Assembly: GCA_003987775.1 (NCBI GenBank)
Contig: RXJD01000009.1
Span: forward strand, 1-64,000
DNA: 64,000 nucleotides
Direction of reading: 5' to 3'
DNA from: Mycobacterium sp.
GTDB taxonomy: Bacteria > Actinomycetota > Actinomycetes > Mycobacteriales > Mycobacteriaceae
Shown here: in pieces, positions 54,727-62,670 of the stretch
How positions within the stretch are numbered: position 1 is the first letter of the stretch
Layout: each line of letters starts with the position of its first letter
The notes under the pieces: generated by a model
Seen by the model: the letters and a program-made list of their open reading frames with translations, nothing else
What the model was told of the DNA's origin: nothing
The model's database searches: none
Translations under genes and position numbers: made by a program

Positions 54727-55308
54727 TCATTCCTGCCGAGGAAGCGTGAACGCATATTGCAGTGTTCGACGAGTCGCGAGGTCGGGTCCGCCTGCCTCCA
54801 ACTCGATTAGGGCGCACTCGCCGGCAGCGGCGACCCACAAATCGGCCGCTCGCTGGGGCTCCGGCCAGCCCATGGCGGCAAAGTCCGTCGCGACGAACGC
54901 TGCGCTGAGCTTCGAACGCGCTCGCACCTCATCCTGGATCGCCAGCGAACCGCGGGCTTCTAGGATCAATGCGCGCACTCCGTGATTCTCGAGGCAGTAA
55001 TCCAGATACACCGTAGCCATCCGGTTAAGACGGTCCGGGCCGGCGGGCAACGTCGTCGCCACGGACCGCACCTGCTCGAACATTGCGTCGTGGAAGTGAC
55101 GGTGCAGCGACACGAGGTATGCCCCACGATCGCTGAAATGGTGGAAAAATGTTCCCTTTGAGACGCCTGCGTATTGGACTACAGCATTGACGCTCATGTC
55201 ATTCAAGCCGGTGACTTCCGCCATGCGCAGTCCGGCCTCGATGAGCCGACGCCGCGTGCGCTCAGCACTGGCGCGCCGCGCGGGCTGAGATTGCTGAAAC
55301 GATGCCAT
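54727..55308 (-). CDS. TetR-family transcriptional regulator
   Basis: This 193-residue regulator has the TetR head at about 15-65 (RRRLIEAGLRMAEVTGLNDM, YAGVSKGTFFHHFSDRGAYL). The ligand domain is unclassified. It converges with the hydrolase/Mpo1 pair, which makes it the likely reader of the TGACCGAC palindrome at 53221. No copy of that palindrome or of the GTAC motif was found before its own start, so autoregulation is not supported. It is also a possible but unproved reader of the GTAC sites. Confidence 0.87.
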   Translation of the reverse strand: MASFQQSQPARRASAERTRRRLIEAGLRMAEVTGLNDMSVNAVVQYAGVSKGTFFHHFSDRGAYLVSLHRHFHDAMFEQVRSVATTLPAGPDRLNRMATVYLDYCLENHGVRALILEARGSLAIQDEVRARSKLSAAFVATDFAAMGWPEPQRAADLWVAAAGECALIELEAGGPDLATRRTLQYAFTLPRQE

Positions 55309-55578
55309 GGCTCCCTACAATGTCTGCGAGTGTTGTCAAAACTTGGCGTCGATTATGACTGGAAGCCAAACACACAGGTCAAGCAATGACGGTAGCGCTA
55401 TCGATGGCCGCCGATGGACTACGACCGGCCTATCCCGTGCCCTAAACCGTCTCGTGGGCAACTGTCTCATGGGCAACCATCGTTTCGGCCGAGCGAAGGA
55501 CATCTGGGGCTGGACTTGGCGGACCGCAGACCCTCGCATGTCGAACGTCCGCCAAGCCCGGCCAGATGTTACCTCTGC

Positions 55579-55989
55579 TTACTTGCCGTGCTCGCCGACT
55601 AGGCCGGGCCAGTTTCCGTCGGCCTTGGCCAGGTTGCCGTCATAATCCTTATCGAACTCGCTGCGGAGGCCTGCGTTCAAGATCACCGTGAGTTTGCCGT
55701 CCCGCACCTCCCAGGTGTTGATGATGTCGGCCGGGAACAGGGCGCCCACCGAGACCCCGAATGCGCAGAAGCCGCCAAACTGTGGGACGTACCTGTCCGG
55801 GTTGGCGTTGAACATCTGCTGGTGTGCGCTGGTGGCAAACATGTAGCGCGCGCCGTGATGCTCGGCGGTGATGCTCGGATCACCGTTGACGGGCTCGTTG
55901 TCAGTGACAAAAGCGACCGGATCAAAGCCGTCGAGAGCGAAGCCGCTGGCCCCGGCAATGTTGACGAGGGCGCGCGAGTGGGTGGACAT
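55579..55989 (-). CDS. YHS-domain protein
   Basis: This 136-residue protein has a YHS-type core: GFALDGFDPVAFVTDNEPVN, YMFATSAHQQMFNANPDRYV and PQFGGFCAFGVS. YHS domains are thought to bind metals or heme-related ligands. Its role is unknown. The ATG at 55989 follows GGAGAAAGAG. No signal peptide is evident. Confidence 0.8.
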   Translation of the reverse strand: MSTHSRALVNIAGASGFALDGFDPVAFVTDNEPVNGDPSITAEHHGARYMFATSAHQQMFNANPDRYVPQFGGFCAFGVSVGALFPADIINTWEVRDGKLTVILNAGLRSEFDKDYDGNLAKADGNWPGLVGEHGK

Positions 55990-56346
55990 GGATCTCTTTC
56001 TCCGTTCATTTGTTCGGACTCGCCGCCCAACTGCGACGAGCAGAGATTAGACATCAAAGACCCCCGCCCCGTTACAACCATCGAGCAACTTCACCCACAA
56101 AGTTTCAGTCGCCTTCCGGTGACGGCAACTTTCCCGGGGGCCGACCGACGGCCTCTCGTGAACCACTCAAGCGTTGCTGTGAGAATCGTGTTTGCCGCTG
56201 GGATTCGTCAGCCGCAAATCGCCGATCGGTCGGCAACCGCGTCAATCGCTCCGGTAGCGCTTCGACAGATGGGTCATCTATCGGCGCTTCTGCCGTATAT
56301 ACCAGGCCGCCAACTGACTCGGGTGAGTTGCGCATGCCGTCATTCG
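55990..56346. other. Intergenic, no recognised gene
   Basis: Nothing recognised between the YHS gene and the anti-sigma stop. Confidence 0.3.
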
Positions 56347-56622
56347 CTAGTCGTGACTATGTCGGCGAAACTCGTCCATCAGCGCGTCGAAGTTGGTGGG
56401 ACGGATCTCGATCGACTCCTGCCGCGCCGCTCGCGTAATCCATATCGTCCGTCGAATTTGGTCTACGTACACTCTGCACGCTTCGCACAGGCTCGTGTGC
56501 TGCTCGAAGCGAGCCAAGTCTGTTGCCACTAGGGCCGTTTCGAGATAATCAGTGACCAACGCGACGGCGTCCGCGCAGGCAATGCGCAAGTCGTTAGCGA
56601 TGAAGGCGTCGTCAGCGCTCAT
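56347..56622 (-). CDS. Anti-sigma factor with zinc-binding zf-HC2 motif
   Basis: This 91-residue protein has the HxxxCxxC motif (H42, C46, C49 in FEQHTSLCEACRVYV) of zinc-binding anti-sigma factors. Such proteins hold a partner ECF sigma until an oxidant or other signal releases it. No transmembrane segment follows, so it is cytosolic. Its ATG overlaps the sigma gene stop by 11 nt, confirming it as the partner. Confidence 0.82.
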   Translation of the reverse strand: MSADDAFIANDLRIACADAVALVTDYLETALVATDLARFEQHTSLCEACRVYVDQIRRTIWITRAARQESIEIRPTNFDALMDEFRRHSHD

Positions 56623-57286
56623 CGAGGTACACCTCCAGCAAGTTGCGTAGTACGGCGCGGCCTCTGTGCAACAACACACGTTGGTTCGCCGCTGATATGC
56701 CGAGCGCCTCGCATGTCTCCTCGCTCGACCAGCCCTCGATGTCACGCATCGACACCACCTCACGTTGAGCACTCGGCAGCCTGCGCAGCCCATCAAGTAC
56801 CACCGCACGAACCTCCGCCGACATCAGCCGCTGCTCGGGTAAAAGGTCCCACCGGCCAGGCACATCACGCCAGTAGTGTGCTCCGAGTTCAGGATGGGCC
56901 ATTCGATCCGGATCAACCGACGGCCGCACGTCGGTTTCGGGCCCGGCCGTCGCGTACGGCACCGTATTGAACTGACCCCGCGCGAGGCTGCGCACACGGT
57001 TGAGGACGACGCGCACGATCCACGTGCGGAGGCTCGCGCGACCTTCGAACTTACCGATGGACCGCACCACCGAGAGCCATGCATCTTGCACTGCGTCCTC
57101 GGCCATCGCTGCGTGAACATAGACGCTGGCCATCCGCACCAACGGAGCGTGCAGGGTTTCGACAAGGGCGCTAAATGCTTGTGCATCGCCGGCTTTCAGC
57201 GCCGTAATCAGATCGGCCTCGGTTTTCCACCGATCGTCAGGAACCGTCCGCGTTTCGACCACCACCTCGGTATCGAACTCCTTCAT
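56612..57286 (-). CDS. ECF-family RNA polymerase sigma factor
   Basis: This 224-residue ECF sigma has region 2 at about 38-100 (VYVHAAMAEDAVQDAWLSVV, RASLRTWIVRVVLNRVRSL) and region 4 at about 165-215 (GLRRLPSAQREVVSMRDIEG, WSSEETCEALGISAANQRV). It directs RNA polymerase to stress promoters. It is followed by its zinc anti-sigma and is divergent from an AhpD-type gene it may control; TGTAAC and CGTC elements lie in the 100-base gap. The signal is not known but redox is likely given the neighbours. Confidence 0.9.
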   Translation of the reverse strand: MKEFDTEVVVETRTVPDDRWKTEADLITALKAGDAQAFSALVETLHAPLVRMASVYVHAAMAEDAVQDAWLSVVRSIGKFEGRASLRTWIVRVVLNRVRSLARGQFNTVPYATAGPETDVRPSVDPDRMAHPELGAHYWRDVPGRWDLLPEQRLMSAEVRAVVLDGLRRLPSAQREVVSMRDIEGWSSEETCEALGISAANQRVLLHRGRAVLRNLLEVYLDER

Positions 57287-57387
57287 CTGCGGCTGTAACG
57301 GAATCGGACACGATCGTCACTACACAGTATCCGCTGCGCCAACTGCGCCGCGGTTCCCGAAAGATTCACCCGCTGAAGGAGAACATC

Positions 57388-57924
57388 ATGAGCAACCTGC
57401 CCCTCGTAACCGACGCCACTGCGGCTCCCGACCAAGCAGCGGCCCTATCCGCGGTCAAGAAAGCCATGGGCGCAGTCCCCAACCTGACCCGCGCGATGGC
57501 ACACAGCCCCGCGCTGCTGCACGGCTATTTGGGCCTGGCAGGCGGCCTCGACCGCGGCACGCTCGACAGGTCCACCCGCGAACGATTGGCCATCGCGATC
57601 GCCCAATCCAACGCGTGCTCCTACTGCTTGTCGGCGCACACCTACCTCGGGCAGAAGGTCGCCGGCCTCAGCGCTGAGCAGGTGGCCGCAGCGCGCAAGG
57701 GCGACGCCGACGACGCGAAGACCGCAGCACTTCTCACGTTTGCTGTGACTGTCAACGAACACCGCGGACAGATCGATGACTCTGCCCTTGCCGCCGTACG
57801 TCACGCCGGCGCAAGCGACGCTGAGATCGCCGAAGTGATTGGCCACGTAGGGCTCAATGTCCTGACCAACTACTTCAACAATGTCGCCCACACCGACATC
57901 GACTTCCCTGTCGTGTCAGCGTGA
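57388..57924 (+). CDS. AhpD-like carboxymuconolactone decarboxylase-family protein
   Basis: This 178-residue protein has the AhpD redox motif CSYCLSAH (C77, C80, H84), then VIGHVGLNVLTNYFNNVAH. Such proteins act as peroxidases or disulfide reductants in peroxide defence. RBS GGAG lies before the ATG at 57388. It is divergent from the ECF sigma gene, and a long inverted repeat follows its stop. Confidence 0.88.
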   Translation: MSNLPLVTDATAAPDQAAALSAVKKAMGAVPNLTRAMAHSPALLHGYLGLAGGLDRGTLDRSTRERLAIAIAQSNACSYCLSAHTYLGQKVAGLSAEQVAAARKGDADDAKTAALLTFAVTVNEHRGQIDDSALAAVRHAGASDAEIAEVIGHVGLNVLTNYFNNVAHTDIDFPVVSA

Positions 57925-57928
57925 TCGT

Positions 57929-57979
57929 CGCCTCGGCTCGACGAAGCATCTGCTTGGCAGGCTTCGTCGAGCCGAGGCG
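57929..57979. terminator. Long perfect inverted repeat after AhpD gene
   Basis: CGCCTCGGCTCGACGAAGC (57929-57947) and its exact inverse (57961-57979) form a 19-bp stem with a 13-base loop, starting 5 bases after the AhpD stop. It lacks a U tract but is a strong mycobacterial-style terminator candidate. Confidence 0.6.
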
Positions 57980-58000
57980 TTGTGGGTCAGGACCAGCACT

Positions 58001-58014
58001 GTACCATTACGTAC
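58001..58014. promoter_or_regulatory. GTAC palindrome upstream of DUF427 gene
   Basis: CTGTAC-CATTAC-GTACAG, with symmetry over the outer 6 bases on both sides, 215 bases before the DUF427 ATG. Confidence 0.6.
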
Positions 58015-58215
58015 AGAAAGAAGAGCCGACGCGAAGTGAGGCCCGTTATCTCGTCTGAAAACAGCCTCGCTTGAGTGGCCGCGATGCACCCCGAAGCATT
58101 CAAACGCTAGGTGGTCCAACGAATATTTCATCGGCGGGTTCGGTCTCGAGTACCGAGGTTCTGCGCCATGCCATCAACGCGTCACGACCATTCCCAGCCA
58201 GCCGAAGGAGCTGTG

Positions 58216-58992
58216 ATGATTCCAGAATCCACTAATCCGCACCGGGACTACCCTCAGATGGCGGCCGACCGTGGGCGCATCGAACCGGTCCCACGCCGGG
58301 TTCGTGGCTACTTCAACGGGATCCTGGTATTCGACACGAAGGCGGCCCACTACGTCTGGGAGGTGGCGTATTACCCGCAGTACTACGTGCCTATCGAGGA
58401 CGTCGACACGTTGTGCCTGGTCGACGAGCAGCACACCCAGAAACTCCAGCTAGGGTCCTCGCGGCTGTTCTCGCTGGCAGACGGCAACCGCACGGTTAAG
58501 TCTGCTGCGCGCCTTTACGATACCGGTCCGCTCGCGGGGAGTTTCCGCTTCGACTGGGACGCGCTCGACTGGTTCGAGGAGGACCAACCGCTCATCGGCC
58601 ACCCGCGCAGCCCGTATGTCCGGGTGGATGCGCTACGCTCGCACCGTCACGTCAGAATCGAACTCGACGATGTCCTACTGGCGGAAACCGAGTGTCCTGT
58701 ACTACTTTTCGAGACGGGTTTACCTACTCGCTACTATATTGACCGCACCGACATCGACTTCTCGCATCTGAAGCCCAGTCCAACACAGACCATTTGTCCG
58801 TATAAGGGGATCACCTCAGGCTATTGGTCGGTGGAGATCGGAGAGCGTCTTCACCCGGATCTGGCCTGGACATATCGGCATCCTACGATCTCCGTCGTGG
58901 AAATCGCCGGGATGGTCGCGTTCTACAACGAGAAGCTAGACATCTACGTCGACCAAGCGCTGCTGTCGCGACCCAGCACACACTTTGGGTGA
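58216..58992 (+). CDS. Tandem DUF427-domain protein
   Basis: This 258-residue protein has two DUF427-like repeats. The second is clear: HRHVRIELDDVLLAETECPV, LLFETGLPTRYYIDRTDIDF, then CPYKGITSGYWSVEIG and MVAFYNEKLDIYVDQ. The first (YFNGILVFDTKAAHYVWEV, YYPQYYVPIEDVDT) is a diverged copy. Function is unknown; the fold may bind small ligands. ATG 58216 has GAAGGAG 6 nt upstream, which excludes the longer start. Confidence 0.82.
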   Translation: MIPESTNPHRDYPQMAADRGRIEPVPRRVRGYFNGILVFDTKAAHYVWEVAYYPQYYVPIEDVDTLCLVDEQHTQKLQLGSSRLFSLADGNRTVKSAARLYDTGPLAGSFRFDWDALDWFEEDQPLIGHPRSPYVRVDALRSHRHVRIELDDVLLAETECPVLLFETGLPTRYYIDRTDIDFSHLKPSPTQTICPYKGITSGYWSVEIGERLHPDLAWTYRHPTISVVEIAGMVAFYNEKLDIYVDQALLSRPSTHFG

Positions 58993-59144
58993 CTGACGCC
59001 GCGAACCCTCTCCTCAACTCGGTGCTTTCATATAAACGATGAGATATTCTGTGCAACAATTTATTTCGGTAGCTTAGGTAAGTACTCGACCTTCTGTGCG
59101 TCGAAAGACATGACATGCTCGTGTTGGTGCGCGAAGTGAGGAAT

Positions 59145-59726
59145 TCATTGCGGATTGTCGGTTCGCCGGCCGTCGGCACTTACCGGCACCCGAACATCGT
59201 CGCCCTCAACGTTCTCGCCGGCGACCGGCTTGGTCAGCGCTACCCGCACTACGAAACAGATTGCGCTCACGAGGTAGAACCCGGCAGTCAGCAACAACCA
59301 ACGCGAGAAGTACGGCGCCTGAGTCAGCCCTGTCGCCATCTGATATGTCGACGCCCCTTGTTCGATGATGCCAGGCAGGAAGAGCAAGAGGATCAACCCG
59401 CTTGCCACGGTGGGTAAGCGGATGTAATTGACGATCAAAATATCGCGTACCGAGCGATGACGAACGGCCCCATTCGGTAATGATCTCGCAGGGATCAGGC
59501 GTTCCGCCATCGCGTAAAGCGGAAACAGGACCAAGTCATGAGCGATGATGGCGACAGCGAACCAGACAGCGATCGACTGCCACCAAACTCTCCGGTTGAA
59601 AAGTTCTTCGAGGCCGAGGATTGATACTGCGTAACCCCCAAGTGCCAGCGCGGAGAGCAACACGATGAGGTGCAGCAATCGCTCACCGTACAGTCGTCGT
59701 CCCACACCTAGCAGGTAACGCATCAT
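59145..59726 (-). CDS. Membrane protein of unknown function, coupled to the molybdopterin oxidoreductase
   Basis: This 193-residue protein has about four transmembrane segments (LLHLIVLLSALALGGYAVSI; SIAVWFAVAIIAHDLVLFPL; LIYLLLFL-like in SGLILLLFLPGII; LLTAGFYLVSAICFVV). I do not recognise a family. ATG 59726 overlaps the stop of the molybdopterin gene (ATGA), so the two are probably one functional unit, perhaps a quinone- or heme-linked partner. Confidence 0.7.
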   Translation of the reverse strand: MMRYLLGVGRRLYGERLLHLIVLLSALALGGYAVSILGLEELFNRRVWWQSIAVWFAVAIIAHDLVLFPLYAMAERLIPARSLPNGAVRHRSVRDILIVNYIRLPTVASGLILLLFLPGIIEQGASTYQMATGLTQAPYFSRWLLLTAGFYLVSAICFVVRVALTKPVAGENVEGDDVRVPVSADGRRTDNPQ

Positions 59727-61135
59727 GTCGTCCGGAAGTCGATAGAAGACACCCACTTGGTGCAATGCACACCAGGAAGAGCCGGAACAATGATTCGTGC
59801 CGGATAACCGTGGTCAAGCGAAAGGTCGGCGCCGTTGACTTGGAACGCCAGAAGCGATCGCGGGTCCACGATTTGATTACTTTGCAGCACAGCGTGATTG
59901 AAGCTTCCGAAACGTTCCAGCGATGACACGAGTGCAGAACCAGGCCGTGGAAGTCCGACCGCCGCCGCGAGGTCGCCGAGCCGGATCCCCGTCCATTCCT
60001 GCGTTGTCGACCACCCTTCGACACAAGCGATCGGCAGTTTCACCGTGTGGTGCGGCATCGCCGCCAGCTGCGTGCGATCCAGTGCTATATCGCCAACGCC
60101 GACGAGTCGCAGATGCCAGTCTGCTCCGGTAAACCTCGAATCGATCCCTGCGGCAACTGCGGTGCGGTTGATCTGGAAATCAGTTGGGCCCGTGCCGTAG
60201 CTACGTCCTCGTGGCAGCAGCACCGCCGCGCGACGCATGACTCCCCCGATAGTCTGGCCCGCGCTCAGCACTCCGACAAGCGCGCTCCCACCGGCGACGA
60301 CGGCCAGCATGCCGCGGCGACTCAGAGTCGCCGGATCGGGATTTCGCGCCACCAGTCCGTCCTCATCGGACGGTTCCGGGACCGTGTCAATTCTCGAGGT
60401 TGCCAGGACGCTTCGCATCGATCGTGAGCGTAGACCGGTCATCATTTTGCTGAACTTGATGCTGACATGGGCAACGAAACCGGCGATGAAGACCCAAGCC
60501 CCGAAGTAGTGGGCGGTGTAGAAGCTGAAACCGAAGATGTAGTCGTACTGGATGTTCAACACGCCGGTGACGATCTCGAACAGTATTCCGCCCACCAGCA
60601 TCAGCAGCGAGACGCGCTCGAGGATGGCGGCGATTGATCGCGCCGGAGGCCAGCTGAAAAGGCGTGGGATCACAGACCATAACTTGGCGAGAACTACGGG
60701 AATGATGATCAGCCCCAGTCCGACGTGCAGGCCCTGTGTCAGGCGGTACAGCCAGCTCGGCCTGGTGGGCCAGTCGAAGGTAGGCAGCTTGAGTAGGCCC
60801 ACGTCGAACGGGATGGCCTGGCCAAATTGGGGGCCATAAGCAATGTATGACAGCAGACCGGTCAAGATGACGACAGGCAATACGACCAACAGAATGAGTC
60901 CGAACACCGATGTCAGCCACGGACCCCGTAGTGGACTGCGCCACCTGATCAGCAAAAGACCCGGCGGAGGACGCTTTTCCAGTGCCCGCCATAACGCCGC
61001 GGGAAAGCCATATCCCTCGACGTGTTCGCCAGTTGGCGCCGATGAAGGAGCGCCATTCTCGGCGCGGCCAGTTGGAGAAGCGGTCGAATCGCCTTCGGGC
61101 GGTGTAGAGGTCGTCACGTCGGACTCGAGCCTCAT
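59723..61135 (-). CDS. Membrane-fused sulfite-oxidase/YedY-type molybdopterin oxidoreductase
   Basis: The N-terminal half (about 50-230) has four or more transmembrane helices in a cytochrome b561-like arrangement with several His (LTQGLHVGLGLIIIPVVLAK; FSFYTAHYFGAWVFIAGFVA). The C-terminal half (about 300-470) is a sulfite-oxidase-fold domain with the Mo-ligand Cys near residue 370 in LPIACVEGWSTTQEWTG, and DHGYPARIIVP near the end. It would reduce or oxidise an S- or N-oxide outside or inside the membrane with electrons through the b-type domain. The start is uncertain: TTG 61177, ATG 61135 or GTG 61117. The ATG is chosen since the GTAC palindrome at 61186 abuts the TTG. Confidence 0.82.
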   Translation of the reverse strand: MRLESDVTTSTPPEGDSTASPTGRAENGAPSSAPTGEHVEGYGFPAALWRALEKRPPPGLLLIRWRSPLRGPWLTSVFGLILLVVLPVVILTGLLSYIAYGPQFGQAIPFDVGLLKLPTFDWPTRPSWLYRLTQGLHVGLGLIIIPVVLAKLWSVIPRLFSWPPARSIAAILERVSLLMLVGGILFEIVTGVLNIQYDYIFGFSFYTAHYFGAWVFIAGFVAHVSIKFSKMMTGLRSRSMRSVLATSRIDTVPEPSDEDGLVARNPDPATLSRRGMLAVVAGGSALVGVLSAGQTIGGVMRRAAVLLPRGRSYGTGPTDFQINRTAVAAGIDSRFTGADWHLRLVGVGDIALDRTQLAAMPHHTVKLPIACVEGWSTTQEWTGIRLGDLAAAVGLPRPGSALVSSLERFGSFNHAVLQSNQIVDPRSLLAFQVNGADLSLDHGYPARIIVPALPGVHCTKWVSSIDFRTT

Positions 61136-61185
61136 CTCGTGTTGGGCAGTAGTCGGCGACCGTTCTGACTGCGTCAAGCAGAAGT

Positions 61186-61199
61186 GTACCGTGCAGTAC
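61186..61199. promoter_or_regulatory. GTAC palindrome upstream of the molybdopterin oxidoreductase
   Basis: TGTAC-CGTGCA-GTAC, 51 bases before the oxidoreductase ATG and 192 before the divergent DUF417 gene. It may serve either or both. Confidence 0.6.
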
Positions 61200-61390
61200 G
61201 CTTACGCCGCAGCCTGTAGATCGATGGCGACTTTCTGGCCTCCTCTGCCCGGAGTCACTGCGACCAGATCACGGCGGCTTCGAAGCCATAGGCAGCTGCA
61301 GGCGTGGGTCTGGCACCGGTGTAACGCTCTGCACTCTGGCGGTCACTAACCGGTGACCCGTTTTCACCGAACCTCTTGGATGGAGTTCTG

Positions 61391-61903
61391 ATGCACACTC
61401 CGCACGCACCCCTGGCAAAAGCTGCTGATGTCATCAGCACTCTCGGCGGAGTCATATTGCGCTACGGACTGTGCATTCCGCTGGCCTGGATCGGCTTACA
61501 GAAGTTCACGATTCAGGAGGCCCAGGCAATCAGTCTGTTCATCAACAACCAACCCCTGATGAGCTGGCTGTACAACATCTTCAGCCTTCAGGGGTTGTCC
61601 AGTGCGCTGGGCACTATCGAGATCGCCGCCGCCGTACTGATCGCGAGCCGGCCGGTCTCGGCCTGGGCCGCGGCCACCGGCAGTGCCATCGCCGTCTTCC
61701 TTTTCCTGTCGACGCTCAGTTTCTTGTTTACTACCCCAGGCGTGGTCGAGAATTCGTCTGTATATGTTCCGTTGCTCACCGACACCGGCGGCTTTCTGAT
61801 CAAAGACATTGCTCTGCTGGGTGCGGCCACGTGGACGCTGGGTGAGGCGCTGCGTGCCGCTTGGGAGCGTCGATCGGCCAGGGTGTCGATACAGACTGTG
61901 TGA
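61391..61903 (+). CDS. DUF417 (YkgB-like) membrane protein
   Basis: This 170-residue protein has four transmembrane segments and the YkgB pattern: GVILRYGLCIPLAWIGLQKF, then FLFLSTLSFLFTTPGVVENS and GGFLIKDIALLGAATWTL. Its function is unknown; relatives are linked with chlorine stress (RclC) in E. coli. GGAG 5 nt before ATG 61391 fixes the start. It is divergent from the molybdopterin gene, which carries a GTAC site. Confidence 0.83.
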   Translation: MHTPHAPLAKAADVISTLGGVILRYGLCIPLAWIGLQKFTIQEAQAISLFINNQPLMSWLYNIFSLQGLSSALGTIEIAAAVLIASRPVSAWAAATGSAIAVFLFLSTLSFLFTTPGVVENSSVYVPLLTDTGGFLIKDIALLGAATWTLGEALRAAWERRSARVSIQTV

Positions 61904-61998
61904 CCGACGGCGATGGTCGGCCGCCCGTTCTATATCACTCGAATGCTCGGCAGCGCCAACAACTTGCGGTCAACGCTCGCATGGCACAAACGAAGTGG

Positions 61999-62607
61999 TT
62001 AGCGGCCGGCACCCAGGCCGCGGGCGAGGACGGTGACCAGCCGGCTCAGTTGGCGCCGGTAGGCCTGCACGGTCAGTGTTGCGTCTTCTTTGGCGCCTCG
62101 GGCGGCGTCGTAGATGACGTCGGCGGCGGTCGCTGGTGTGAGACCGACGTCGCTCAGGTTGATGGTTCCGGCACGATCAGCGTTGGCCAAGAGCTCACGC
62201 AGCAGCCGCGTGGAGCGTTGACGCGAGTCACGGGTGATGTCCCCGCAGGTGCGACTGTTCTCGTCGAGTAGCTCTGCACCATAGGGCGACGAGGCGGTCA
62301 GGGCCACGAACGGCGCAAAGCGCGCCGACAGGACGGCGTAGAGCTGATCGGCGATTGGCGCGTCGGGGACGGCGGCATCGGCCATGGCGCGGATGCGGTC
62401 GTCATGCAGTTGCGCGACAATGGTGCGAAACACCTCCTGTTTGGAGGCGAAGTGCGCGTAGACAGTCGGGCGGGAGACTCCGGCGGCCGCAGAGATTGAC
62501 TCGATGGAGGCGCGGCGAAAACCCACCTCAAGGAATTGACGGCGGGCGGCATCCACGATGGCATCGCGTGCACGCGTCCCACGCAGCTGCCCTTCGGAGG
62601 CTGACAC
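61999..62607 (-). CDS. TetR-family transcriptional regulator
   Basis: This 202-residue regulator has the TetR head at about 12-60 (AIVDAARRQFLEVGFRRASI, AAAGVSRPTVYAHFASKQEV) with a C-terminal ligand domain. Start is GTG 62607; the -10-like TATACT at 62615-62620 puts transcription at about the start codon, so the message may be leaderless. It is divergent from the old-yellow-enzyme gene at 62671 with a palindromic gap between, so it probably controls that gene and itself. Confidence 0.85.
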   Translation of the reverse strand: MSASEGQLRGTRARDAIVDAARRQFLEVGFRRASIESISAAAGVSRPTVYAHFASKQEVFRTIVAQLHDDRIRAMADAAVPDAPIADQLYAVLSARFAPFVALTASSPYGAELLDENSRTCGDITRDSRQRSTRLLRELLANADRAGTINLSDVGLTPATAADVIYDAARGAKEDATLTVQAYRRQLSRLVTVLARGLGAGR

Positions 62608-62649
62608 ACGCCAGAGTATAGAGCCCAACAATATCTTGACACTTTTATT

Positions 62650-62660
62650 GGTTTCGTAAA
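62650..62660. promoter_or_regulatory. Partial palindrome between tetR and old-yellow-enzyme gene
   Basis: GTTTCGTAAAC has 4-bp matched arms (GTTT/AAAC) and lies in the 63-base gap. It is flanked by two direct TTATTGG repeats about 20 bases apart. It is a plausible operator for the TetR gene. Confidence 0.4.
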
Positions 62661-62670
62661 CGATTATTGG

